Shown here: in pieces, positions 1 through 6,948 of the stretch
Layout: each line of letters opens with the position of its first letter
How positions within the stretch are numbered: the first letter of the stretch is position 1
Source: Pseudomonadota bacterium
GTDB lineage: Bacteria > Pseudomonadota > Gammaproteobacteria > Burkholderiales > Burkholderiaceae_C
NCBI GenBank assembly: GCA_023390985.1
Contig: JAEWBU010000409.1
Span: forward strand, 1 to 13,361
Direction: 5' to 3'
DNA length: 13,361 nucleotides
The notes under the pieces: model-generated
Databases searched by the model: none
What the model was told of the DNA's origin: nothing
What the model saw: only the letters and a program-made list of their open reading frames with translations
Program-made: the position numbers and the translations under genes

Positions 1-378
1 GGCCACCAGGCTGATGCCGTGCACCGCGCCGCCCATCACGACCAGCGCGTCGGTCTCGCCGGTGTTCTCCAGCGCTTCCTTCAGGCGTTCGGGATAGCGG
101 CGGCTGTCCTTGAACTTGAGCGCGTCGACCGGCAGCACTTCCTGGCCGATCTCCCAGCGGCCCTCGGCGTCGAGGAAACCGTTGAGGCGCGGCCGCGCGT
201 TGATGCGGTGATGATGGCTGCAGCTGGGGCAGACGTTCTGGTTCTGCTCGAGGTCGGTCTTGTACAGCACCGTCTCGCAGCTGGGGCACTTGACCCACAG
301 GCCTTCGGGCACGCTGCGGCGCTCAGTGGGGTCGGTGGGTTGGATCTTGGGAGGAAGGAGTTTTTCGAGCCAGCTCAT
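1..378 (-). CDS. accD: Acetyl-CoA carboxylase carboxyltransferase subunit beta (N-terminal part, cut by window edge)
   Basis: AccD is the beta half of the carboxyltransferase (AccA2–AccD2) that moves the carboxyl group from biotinyl-BCCP to acetyl-CoA, giving malonyl-CoA for fatty-acid synthesis in the cytoplasm. Only the first 126 codons are present; the frame stays open to base 1. The zinc-finger typical of bacterial AccD is visible as C31-x2-C34 and C50-x2-C53, after the usual start MSWLEKLLPP. The following segment to residue 126 matches the linker and beginning of the carboxyltransferase fold. The ATG at 378 is supported by a GGAG Shine-Dalgarno 9 nt upstream (388-391). It lies 31 nt after the trpA stop with no terminator between, so it is probably the distal gene of the fimV–truA–trpFBA transcript. 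The trpFBA–accD neighbourhood is common in proteobacteria. Identity is nearly certain; only the C-terminus is unseen. Confidence 0.96.
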   Translation of the reverse strand, partial: MSWLEKLLPPKIQPTDPTERRSVPEGLWVKCPSCETVLYKTDLEQNQNVCPSCSHHHRINARPRLNGFLDAEGRWEIGQEVLPVDALKFKDSRRYPERLKEALENTGETDALVVMGGAVHGISLVA

Positions 379-387
379 GGGGAGATG

Positions 388-391
388 CTCC
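388..391 (-). promoter_or_regulatory. accD ribosome binding site
   Basis: On the minus strand GGAG occurs 9 nt before the ATG at 378. It lies inside the 31-nt trpA–accD gap and supports this ATG as the accD start. Confidence 0.6.
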
Positions 392-409
392 GTTGTGTCG
401 TGTGGGATT

Positions 410-1219
410 CTATTGGTCCAGGGCCTGGCGGATGCCGCGCAGGAAGGCGCTCGCCTCGGGCACCACGCGGTCGCGCGGCTGCTCCTCGATGAGCTGGATG
501 AGCCTGGTGCCGATCACCACCGCGTCGGCCACGCGGCCGATGGCCTGGGCGGTGGCGGCGTCGCGGATGCCGAAGCCCACGCCGACCGGCACCTTCACGT
601 GCTCGCGGATGCGCGGCAGGGCCTGCTCGACCGCCGCGGTGTCCAGGTGGCCGGCACCGGTCACGCCCTTGAGCGAGACGTAGTAGACGTAGCCCCCGGC
701 GACCCGCGCGACCTGTTGCATGCGCTGCGGGGTGCTGGTGGGGGCCAGCAGGAAGATCAGGTCGAGGCCGGCCTTCTTCAGGTCGGCGGCGAACTGGGTG
801 CATTCCTCGGGCGGGTAGTCGACGATCAGCACGCCGTCGACGCCGGACGATGCCGCGTCGCGGATGAAGGCACCCGGCCCGTGCATGAGGTCGTAGCGCT
901 CCACCGGGTTGGCGTAGCCCATCAGGACCACGGGGGTTTCGCTGTCGCGCTCGCGGAAGGCGCGGACCATGGCCAGCACCTGGGCCATGCCGATCCCCAG
1001 GCTGAGCGCCTTCTCGCCGGCCTTCTGGATGACGGGGCCGTCGGCCATCGGGTCGGAGAAGGGCACGCCGAGCTCGATGACGTCGGCGCCCGCTTCCACC
1101 ATGCCGTGCATCAGCTGCGGCGTGATGTCGGCGAACGGGAAGCCGGCGGTGACGTAGGGGATCAGGGCCTTGCGCTTCCGCGAGGCGAGGCGGGTGAAGG
1201 TGGCGGAGATGCGGCTCAT
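410..1219 (-). CDS. trpA: Tryptophan synthase alpha subunit
   Basis: TrpA cleaves indole-3-glycerol phosphate to glyceraldehyde-3-phosphate and indole, which is channelled to TrpB in the alpha2-beta2 complex. The 269-residue protein matches the family length (about 268). The two catalytic acids fall at the classical positions: E49 in the DVIELGVPFSDP block and D60 just after. The phosphate-binding stretch GFGI is at 215-218, and the conserved YYVSLKGVTGAG block at 179-190. The start is the ATG at 1219, whose last three bases overlap the trpB stop as ATGA (1216-1219), with AAGGG 6 nt upstream. The frame stays open further upstream inside trpB, but that extension is out-of-frame shadow without TrpA similarity. 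The stop is TAG. The overlap implies coupled, near-equal translation of the two subunits. Confidence 0.98.
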   Translation of the reverse strand: MSRISATFTRLASRKRKALIPYVTAGFPFADITPQLMHGMVEAGADVIELGVPFSDPMADGPVIQKAGEKALSLGIGMAQVLAMVRAFRERDSETPVVLMGYANPVERYDLMHGPGAFIRDAASSGVDGVLIVDYPPEECTQFAADLKKAGLDLIFLLAPTSTPQRMQQVARVAGGYVYYVSLKGVTGAGHLDTAAVEQALPRIREHVKVPVGVGFGIRDAATAQAIGRVADAVVIGTRLIQLIEEQPRDRVVPEASAFLRGIRQALDQ

Positions 1220-2460
1220 TTGCCGCCCTTCAGCTTGAGGCCGCGCATGGAGGGGCGGTCGTAGAAGTCCACGCCGGCCAGGTCGGCCACCGTGCCGATG
1301 TCCTTGTCGCCGCGGCCGGACAGGTTGACCAGGATGTGCTGGTCGGCGCGCATCGTCGGGGCCAGCTTCATCGCGTAGGCCACCGCGTGGCTCGACTCCA
1401 GCGCCGGGATGATGCCCTCGGTGCGGCACAGGTAGTGGAAGGCTTCCAGCGCTTCCTGGTCGGTGATGCCGACGTACTCGGCGCGGCCGATGTCCTTGAG
1501 CCAGGAGTGCTCGGGGCCCACGCCGGGATAGTCCAGGCCCGCGCTGACGCTGTGCGTCTCGGTGATCTGGCCGTTGTCGTCCTGCAGGATGTAGGTGCGG
1601 TTGCCGTGCAGCACGCCCGGGCTGCCGCGCTGCAGCGAGGCCGAATGCTTGCCGCTGTCCAGGCCTTCGCCGGCGGCTTCCACGCCGACCAGGCGCGTGT
1701 CCGCGAACGGGATGTAGGGATGGAAGATGCCCATCGCGTTGCTGCCGCCGCCCACGCAGGCGATCACCGCGTCGGGCTGGCGACCCGCCATTTTCGGCAT
1801 CTGCTCCAGGCATTCGTTGCCGATCACGCTCTGGAAGTCGCGCACCATCATCGGGTAAGGGTGCGGGCCGGCCACGGTGCCGATGATGTAGAAGGTGTTC
1901 TCGACGTTGGTGACCCAGTCGCGCATCGCTTCGTTGAGCGCGTCCTTCAGCGTCTTGCTACCGGACTCGACGGGCACGACGCTCGCGCCCAGCAGGTTCA
2001 TGCGGTACACGTTCGGGCTCTGGCGCTTGACGTCCTCGCTGCCCATGTACACCACGCATTCCAGGCCGTACCGCGCGCAGATGGTGGCGGTGGCCACGCC
2101 GTGCTGGCCGGCGCCGGTCTCGGCGATCACGCGCGGCTTGCCCATGCGCTTGGCCAGCATCGCCTGGCCGATCACGTTGTTGATCTTGTGGGCGCCGGTG
2201 TGGTTGAGGTCTTCGCGCTTGAGGTACACCTGAGCGCCGCCGAGCTCGCGGCTCATGCGCTGCGCGTGGTAGACCGGGGAGGGGCGGCCGACGAAGTGGG
2301 CCAGCTCGTAGCGGAATTCGGCCAGGAACTCGGGGTCGTTCTGCCAGCGCGCGTAGGCCTCGCGCAACTGTTCGATCGCGTGGGTCAGCGTCTCGCTGAC
2401 GAAGCTGCCGCCGTAGGGGCCGAAATGGCCGGACGGGTCAGGTTGCTGATAGGAGGGCAT
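1216..2460 (-). CDS. trpB: Tryptophan synthase beta subunit
   Basis: TrpB is the PLP enzyme that condenses indole with L-serine to make L-tryptophan. The 414-residue protein shows the PLP lysine K92 in the HTGAHKINN motif, the catalytic glutamate E114 in AETGAGQHG, the phosphate-cradling GGGSNAMG at 237-244, and S381 of the SGRGDKD motif contacting the pyridine nitrogen. These are hallmarks of the TrpB1 type that pairs with TrpA. The ATG at 2460 is chosen over an in-frame TTG at 2475 because AAGG lies 7 nt before it (2468-2471) and the usual N-terminus begins here. The gene overlaps the end of trpF by 23 nt and the start of trpA by 4 nt, so trpF–trpB–trpA is one translationally linked block. 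No leader peptide or attenuator was seen upstream. Confidence 0.98.
   Translation of the reverse strand: MPSYQQPDPSGHFGPYGGSFVSETLTHAIEQLREAYARWQNDPEFLAEFRYELAHFVGRPSPVYHAQRMSRELGGAQVYLKREDLNHTGAHKINNVIGQAMLAKRMGKPRVIAETGAGQHGVATATICARYGLECVVYMGSEDVKRQSPNVYRMNLLGASVVPVESGSKTLKDALNEAMRDWVTNVENTFYIIGTVAGPHPYPMMVRDFQSVIGNECLEQMPKMAGRQPDAVIACVGGGSNAMGIFHPYIPFADTRLVGVEAAGEGLDSGKHSASLQRGSPGVLHGNRTYILQDDNGQITETHSVSAGLDYPGVGPEHSWLKDIGRAEYVGITDQEALEAFHYLCRTEGIIPALESSHAVAYAMKLAPTMRADQHILVNLSGRGDKDIGTVADLAGVDFYDRPSMRGLKLKGGK
1226..1230 (-). promoter_or_regulatory. trpA ribosome binding site inside trpB
   Basis: AAGGG on the minus strand lies 6 nt before the trpA ATG at 1219, within the last codons of trpB. 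It supports the ATGA-overlap start rather than a start further upstream in the same open frame. Confidence 0.6.
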
Positions 2461-3166
2461 CGGGAGACCTTGCAAGAAGCACGTCGGCGGCGCGCACGGC
2501 CGCGACGAACTGATGGATCTTTTCCGGGTCCTTGACGCCCTTGGCGGCTTCGACCCCGGAGCTCACATCAACGGCCAGCGTCCTGCAACGCGGCCGCACT
2601 TGCACGATGCCATCGGCCACGTTTGCAGGCGTGAGTCCACCACTCAAGACGAGGTGAGCGTCGACGCTTGGTGGCAACCGTGACCAATTGAATGCCTTGC
2701 CGCCGCCGCCGTAGCCTTCGACATGCGCGTCGAGGAGCAGGGCCCGGGCGTGTTCGTGGAGAGCCGCGAATTTTAGCAAGTCGAACGGCTGGGCTTCGTC
2801 CAGCGGGATGCGCGCGGCGCGCATCCAGGGGCGCTTGCCGTTGCCGCTGGCGGCGAAGCATTGCTCGGGCGTTTCGTCGCCGTGGAACTGCAGCATCGCG
2901 GCCGGGACCTCCTCGCAGGCCGCGGCGACGTTGGCGGGCGTCTCGTTCACGAACAGCAGCACCGGCGTGATGAAGGGCGGCAGGCGCCGCGCGAGTTCGC
3001 CGGCGCGGGCCGCGCTCACGAAGCGCGGGCTCTTCGGATAGAGCACGAAGCCGACGGCGTCGGCGCCGGCCTGCACGGCGGCGTCGACATCCTGTTCACG
3101 CGTGAGGCCGCAGATCTTGATCCGCGTGCGCTGGCTGAGCGGGTTGTGCGCGGCGGCGGACGTCAT
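2438..3166 (-). CDS. trpF: Phosphoribosylanthranilate isomerase
   Basis: TrpF performs the Amadori rearrangement of N-(5-phosphoribosyl)anthranilate to CdRP, the third step from chorismate to tryptophan. The TIM-barrel protein shows the catalytic cysteine C19 in KICGLTR, the catalytic aspartate D146 in LLLDA, and phosphate-binding loops LSGGL (174-178) and DVSSGVE (200-206). At 242 residues it is slightly longer than many homologues, with about 14 extra residues before the KICGLTR motif and a short C-terminal tail that runs 23 nt into trpB. The ATG at 3166 is preferred: it forms an ATGA overlap with the truA stop. An in-frame TTG at 3175 is possible. No convincing Shine-Dalgarno precedes the ATG, so expression probably relies on coupling to truA. 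It is a stand-alone enzyme, not fused to TrpC. Confidence 0.97.
   Translation of the reverse strand: MTSAAAHNPLSQRTRIKICGLTREQDVDAAVQAGADAVGFVLYPKSPRFVSAARAGELARRLPPFITPVLLFVNETPANVAAACEEVPAAMLQFHGDETPEQCFAASGNGKRPWMRAARIPLDEAQPFDLLKFAALHEHARALLLDAHVEGYGGGGKAFNWSRLPPSVDAHLVLSGGLTPANVADGIVQVRPRCRTLAVDVSSGVEAAKGVKDPEKIHQFVAAVRAADVLLARSPDALLSAT
2468..2471 (-). promoter_or_regulatory. trpB ribosome binding site, decides the start
   Basis: AAGG on the minus strand sits 7 nt upstream of the ATG at 2460 and inside the trpF coding region. It overlaps the region of the alternative TTG (2475), which therefore has no site of its own; this favours the ATG. Confidence 0.55.
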
Positions 3167-3945
3167 GGCAGCCAATCATACGCAGCGGTGCGCTGCGGCA
3201 AGCCCCAGCGCGCTTCGTACACGGGGCCCAGGAAGTAGAGGCCGTCGGGGGCGAAGGTGGGGGCGGCCGCGTCGCGGTCGCGCGCCGCGAGCACGTCGTC
3301 GATCCAGCTCGAAGCTTTCTGTCCCTGGCCCACCACCAGCAGGCAGCCCATGATGTTCCGGATCATGTGGTGCAGGAACGCATCGGCCTCGAACTCGAAT
3401 CGCCAGTAGGCGCCGCGGCGCGAGATCTCGATGCGGCGCATCGACTTGACGGGCGAGCGGGCCTGGCAGGCCGAGGCGCGGAAGGAAGTGAAGTCGTGCG
3501 TGCCCAGCAGGCGCGCGGCGGCGTCGCGGAGGGCGACTTCATCGAGGGGGCGGAACACCCAACCCGCTCGACCGCTCTCGATGCTGGGGCGCACCGGCGA
3601 CTCGAGCAGTACGTAGGCGTAGCGGCGCGCGATGGCGCTGGCGCGCGAATGGAATTCGTCGGGGACCGGTTGCGCCCACTGCACGGCGATATCGGGCGGC
3701 AGGAAGCGGTTGGTGCCGCGCACCCAGGAGAACGGCTCGCGCTCGACGGCGGTGTCGAAGTGAACGACCTGCATCAGGCCATGCACGCCCGCGTCGGTGC
3801 GGCCCGCGCAGATCGTGGACACCGGTTGCGCGGCGAACTGGGAGAGGGCGGCTTCCAGGTGGTCCTGGACCGTGCGGCCCGACGGCTGGCTCTGCCAGCC
3901 GTCGTAAGCCTGTCCCAGGTAGCTGATGCCGAGGGCCCACCTCAC
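3163..3945 (-). CDS. truA: tRNA pseudouridine(38-40) synthase
   Basis: TruA converts uridines 38, 39 and 40 in the anticodon stem-loop of many tRNAs to pseudouridine. The 260-residue protein (E. coli homologue about 270) contains the catalytic aspartate D51 in the signature AGRTDAGVHG (47-56) and the conserved FLHHMIRNIMG block at 190-200. The C-terminus is complete. The start codon is GTG at 3945, supported by AAAGG 6 nt upstream (3952-3956) and the canonical opening RWALGISYLG; no ATG fits the family start better. It follows fimV after 25 nt and overlaps trpF as ATGA. A link between tRNA modification and trp genes exists in other bacteria through attenuation and hisT polarity, but no such mechanism is visible here. 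Confidence 0.97.
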   Translation of the reverse strand: MRWALGISYLGQAYDGWQSQPSGRTVQDHLEAALSQFAAQPVSTICAGRTDAGVHGLMQVVHFDTAVEREPFSWVRGTNRFLPPDIAVQWAQPVPDEFHSRASAIARRYAYVLLESPVRPSIESGRAGWVFRPLDEVALRDAAARLLGTHDFTSFRASACQARSPVKSMRRIEISRRGAYWRFEFEADAFLHHMIRNIMGCLLVVGQGQKASSWIDDVLAARDRDAAAPTFAPDGLYFLGPVYEARWGLPQRTAAYDWLP

Positions 3946-3951
3946 GGGCGG

Positions 3952-3956
3952 CCTTT
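3952..3956 (-). promoter_or_regulatory. truA ribosome binding site supporting a GTG start
   Basis: AAAGG on the minus strand lies 6 nt before the GTG at 3945 in the 25-nt fimV–truA gap. The good site and spacing justify the non-ATG start. Confidence 0.6.
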
Positions 3957-3970
3957 GCGAGACAGCGGGA

Positions 3971-6769
3971 TCAGCCGATCTCCGCCAGGAACTTCTGCGC
4001 CTTGCTCTTGAGGTCGCCGGAGGCTTCGGCGATGACTTCCTGGGCCAGGCTGCGGGCGCCGTCGGCGTCGCCGATGGCGTTGAACTCCTGGGCCAGGGCG
4101 AGCTTGGTGGCGAGCGGGTCTTCGCCGTCGTTCGTGTCCAGCTCGAGGCCGCCGGTGCTCAGCGAGTCGCCGCCGACGGTGGCAGGCTCGGGAGCCGGAG
4201 CGGACGCCGCCGGAAGATCGAGCGAGAGCGCGCCGAGGTCGAATTCGATCATGCCGCTGTCGGCGGCCGGCGCGGCCGGCGCCGCGGGAGCGGGCGCCTT
4301 CGACACGGGCGCGGGGGCGCTCGCTTCGAAGTTGAGGCTGTTGTCGTCCGGCAGCGTCAGGCTGGGCGCTTCGAACTGGGCGGCCGGCGGCTCGATCGCG
4401 ACCGGCTGCGTGGCGCTGCCGAAGTCCATGCTCAGCAGGGGTTCCGCTGCGGGCTCGACGGCAGGCGCGACAGCGGGAGGCTGCGGCGCGGCGCTCGCCG
4501 ACGGCTTGGCCGCGGGGGCCGAGTCATCCAGCGAGAAGTCCAGGTCCAGGTCGATCGACGGCATGCCGCTGTCCGCCGCAGGAGCGGGGGCGGGAGCGGG
4601 CTGCGCACTGGCCGCTGCGGCCACGCCCGCGACAACGACGGCCGAAGCCGCCGCCAGGGGCGCGTTGCCCGACGGCTGGCCGCCCGGCTGGTACATCGGA
4701 TTGGATGGATCCAGGTCCAGGCCCAGTTCGCAGATGTGCGACCACTCGGGACCGGCGCCGTGCGTCAGGCCGTAGACCTCGCCGGCGAGCTGCTCGAACG
4801 CCTTGGTGTCGCGGCGCTTGGCGTAGATTTCCAGCAGCTTGGTGTGGATGGCGATGCGCTGCGGGTTGATGCGCAGGGCTTCCTTCAGGATCTCTTCGGC
4901 CTGCAGGTCCCGGCCGTAGGCCAGGTACACGTCGGCTTCGGCCACCGGGTCCACGTCGCCGGCCGCGTCGAGCTGGCTGGGCGAATAGACCATCGAGGAG
5001 CCGGTCGGTGCGCCTTCGTTCGTGTCGATCCGCTGGCCGCCGCTGGCGCCGAAGAACGAGTCGGGTTGCAGGCGGCTTTCCAGGAACGAGCTGTCGACCT
5101 GGGCGGACTTGCGGCGCTGGCGGGCCTTCCAGACGCCCAGGCCCAGCAGCAGGGCCAGGGCGCCGCCGAGCGACGCCGGGATGAGCGGGTTGCCCAGCAG
5201 TTCATCGAGCAGGCTGGGTTCCTGGATCGGGGGCGGCGCGACCGGGCGCTTGGGTGCGGCGGCCGCCGGCGCCGAAGCCGGAGCAGCGGCTGCCGGAGCG
5301 GGGGCGGCGTCGGTCGAAGGAGCAGACGCGGCTGCGGCGAAGGCCGATGCTGCTGCGGCAGCAGGCGCGCTGGCGGGCGTCACCGCAGCCACCACCGGAG
5401 CGCTGGCGGTGGAGACGGGAGAAGAAGCGGGCGCTGCAGCCGTCGGCGCCTGCACGGCAGCCGCCGGAGAGCCCGCCGGGATCGCCACCGAAGCCAGCGA
5501 GGGGCTCGAAGCGGGGCGCGCGGCGGCGGTGGCCGCAGTCGACGGGGCCGAGGCACCGGCGGCAGGCTGGGCCGCACCGGGGAGCGCGCCAGTGAGCTTG
5601 TTCAGCTCGCTGATGTTGCGATTGAGTTCGGCGACGCGGTTGCTGGCGTCCTGGGCCGCGCGGTTCTGGGCCACCTTGTCTTCCGAACCGCCGCGGCCTT
5701 GCACCGCGCCCTTGGACAGCGTGAGCTTGTCGGGCGCCGCGGCTGCCGGGCGCTTTTCTTCGACCTGCGCCTGCACGCGGCCGCCGGCTTCGCGGCTGGT
5801 GCCGGCCGCCGGGGCGGTGGGCACGCCTTCGGCGAGACGGCGGCGGAATTCGTTGAAGTCACGGCTCTGCGCCACCAGCGTCTGGCGCGCTTCGCCGGCC
5901 GGGACGGCCTGCGCCTGCTCTTCGCTGGGCAGGTTGAGCACGGCGCCGGCGCGCAGCCGGTTGACGTTGTTGCCGACGAAGGCTTCGGGGTTGGCGCGCA
6001 GCAGCGCCAGGAGCATCTGATCGAGCGAGACCGCGTCGGTCTTGTGAGCCGCGGCGATCTTGCCGGCGGTTTCTCCGGCCTGGACGGTGACCTGGTTGCC
6101 ACTGCCGGGCGCAACGGGCGCGGCAGGCGCGGCAGGCGCGGCAGGCGCAGGGGTCGCCGGCGCACGAGCGACAGGAGCGGCAGCGCCCGGCGAAGCGGGG
6201 CGGGCGGCACGCTCAGGCGCGACCGGCGCGGGCGTCGTGCGGCCAGCGGGAGCGGGGGATGCGGAGGGAGCGACCTGAGCCGTGAGCGGCGTCTGCGCTT
6301 GGCGCATGGCCGGCGGGTCGAACAGCATCGTGAAGTCGCGCACGATGCGGCCGGAGCCCCAGGCGGTCTCCAGGATGACGTCGACGAAGGGCTCCGCGAC
6401 CGGACGGTCACTGGACAGGCGCAGGAAGTAGCGGCCGTCCGAGCGGCGCTGCAGGTTGACGCTGATGCCCGACACGGCCGGGCCGTAATCCAGCCCGGCG
6501 GCGCGGAAGGCGTCCGGCGAGGCGACATTGACGCGGAGGCTGGCGACTTCGTCCGGGGTGATCTCGGGAACGTCGATCTCGACCCGCAGCGGTTCGCCCA
6601 GGGCGGACTGGACCGTGACGCGGCCCAGCGCGAGCGCGTGCGCGGGCTGCGAGGGAAGGCTCAACAACGCCGCGGCGGCAAGCGCGACGGCAGTGGCTTG
6701 CCACTGCCGTTTGGTCGTCGTTGCTGGGTTCCCCTCTGCTTGGTCAGCAAGCAGTTTTGTTCTCTTCAT
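3971..6769 (-). CDS. fimV: FimV-like inner-membrane protein with LysM domain
   Basis: FimV proteins are inner-membrane, peptidoglycan-binding hub proteins. In Pseudomonas and relatives they are needed for type IV pilus assembly, twitching and polar organisation; the role here is inferred. In the 932-residue protein the order is: hydrophobic signal segment about 25-40 with likely cleavage after AHA (45); FimV N-terminal domain about 47-152, containing the family's GEPL and SDGRYFLRL-like stretches; Pro/Ala linker; LysM about 226-282; a short predicted coiled coil about 363-392; a long Ala/Pro/Ser linker 397-517; a transmembrane helix about 528-547 followed by basic residues KARQRRK; a TPR-like region about 608-665; an acidic, Pro/Ala-rich tail; and the conserved FimV C-terminal domain about 883-930. 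The ATG at 6769 has AAGG 11 nt upstream and is preceded by its own promoter. It heads the cluster leading into truA and trpFBA. Most low-complexity sequence here makes the opposite strand appear open as well. Confidence 0.93.
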   Translation of the reverse strand: MKRTKLLADQAEGNPATTTKRQWQATAVALAAAALLSLPSQPAHALALGRVTVQSALGEPLRVEIDVPEITPDEVASLRVNVASPDAFRAAGLDYGPAVSGISVNLQRRSDGRYFLRLSSDRPVAEPFVDVILETAWGSGRIVRDFTMLFDPPAMRQAQTPLTAQVAPSASPAPAGRTTPAPVAPERAARPASPGAAAPVARAPATPAPAAPAAPAAPVAPGSGNQVTVQAGETAGKIAAAHKTDAVSLDQMLLALLRANPEAFVGNNVNRLRAGAVLNLPSEEQAQAVPAGEARQTLVAQSRDFNEFRRRLAEGVPTAPAAGTSREAGGRVQAQVEEKRPAAAAPDKLTLSKGAVQGRGGSEDKVAQNRAAQDASNRVAELNRNISELNKLTGALPGAAQPAAGASAPSTAATAAARPASSPSLASVAIPAGSPAAAVQAPTAAAPASSPVSTASAPVVAAVTPASAPAAAAASAFAAAASAPSTDAAPAPAAAAPASAPAAAAPKRPVAPPPIQEPSLLDELLGNPLIPASLGGALALLLGLGVWKARQRRKSAQVDSSFLESRLQPDSFFGASGGQRIDTNEGAPTGSSMVYSPSQLDAAGDVDPVAEADVYLAYGRDLQAEEILKEALRINPQRIAIHTKLLEIYAKRRDTKAFEQLAGEVYGLTHGAGPEWSHICELGLDLDPSNPMYQPGGQPSGNAPLAAASAVVVAGVAAAASAQPAPAPAPAADSGMPSIDLDLDFSLDDSAPAAKPSASAAPQPPAVAPAVEPAAEPLLSMDFGSATQPVAIEPPAAQFEAPSLTLPDDNSLNFEASAPAPVSKAPAPAAPAAPAADSGMIEFDLGALSLDLPAASAPAPEPATVGGDSLSTGGLELDTNDGEDPLATKLALAQEFNAIGDADGARSLAQEVIAEASGDLKSKAQKFLAEIG

Positions 6770-6805
6770 GCGGGCATTCGCCTTGAGACATAAATGGCTA
6801 AAAGG

Positions 6806-6834
6806 ACCATAACATCAACGTCTTAGGGTGACAA
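6806..6834 (-). promoter_or_regulatory. Putative sigma-70 promoter of fimV
   Basis: Reading the minus strand, TTGTCA (6829-6834, 5 of 6 to consensus) is followed after exactly 17 nt by TATGGT (6806-6811, 4 of 6). It lies downstream of the asd terminator and would give a leader of roughly 30 nt before the fimV ATG. This is the best promoter-like pair I found in the window; it is a pattern match only. Confidence 0.5.
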
Positions 6835-6920
6835 GCTGAGACAGGGCTTAACGTCTGAAACCCTCCGGCCAGCCCAACCAGTCTTGCGGTCCTGTTGCCT
6901 GACGACAACGAGCCGTAACC

Positions 6921-6945
6921 AGAAGAAACGGCGCCGAAGCGCCGT
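6921..6945 (-). terminator. Intrinsic terminator after asd
   Basis: Three nucleotides past the asd stop the minus strand holds a perfect 7-bp stem, ACGGCGC with TTCG loop and GCGCCGT (6928-6945), followed by the T-rich TTCTTCT (6921-6927). The stable UUCG-type tetraloop and T-rich tail fit Rho-independent termination of the leu–asd transcript. Confidence 0.8.
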
Positions 6946-6948
6946 CTT

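Noticed and set aside
1220..1813. Upstream extension of the trpA frame into trpB
   Set aside because: The added 198 codons are the trpB sequence read in another frame; TrpA catalytic residues fall at their classical numbers only with the start at 1219.
410..3166. Trp leader peptide or attenuator before trpF
   Set aside because: The region upstream of trpF is truA coding sequence with an ATGA overlap; there is no leader frame with Trp codons and no terminator/antiterminator pair that I could find.
6110..6150. Tandem repeats of a ggcgcggca-like unit in fimV
   Set aside because: It encodes Ala/Pro linker (APAAPAAP type) and is coding low complexity, not a separate repeat element.
3926..6793. 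Plus-strand open frame of 955 codons spanning all of fimV
   Set aside because: Its translation is Arg/Gly-rich low-complexity sequence with no family motif. The opposite strand encodes a clear FimV with all expected domains. GC-rich third positions remove stop codons from the antisense frame.
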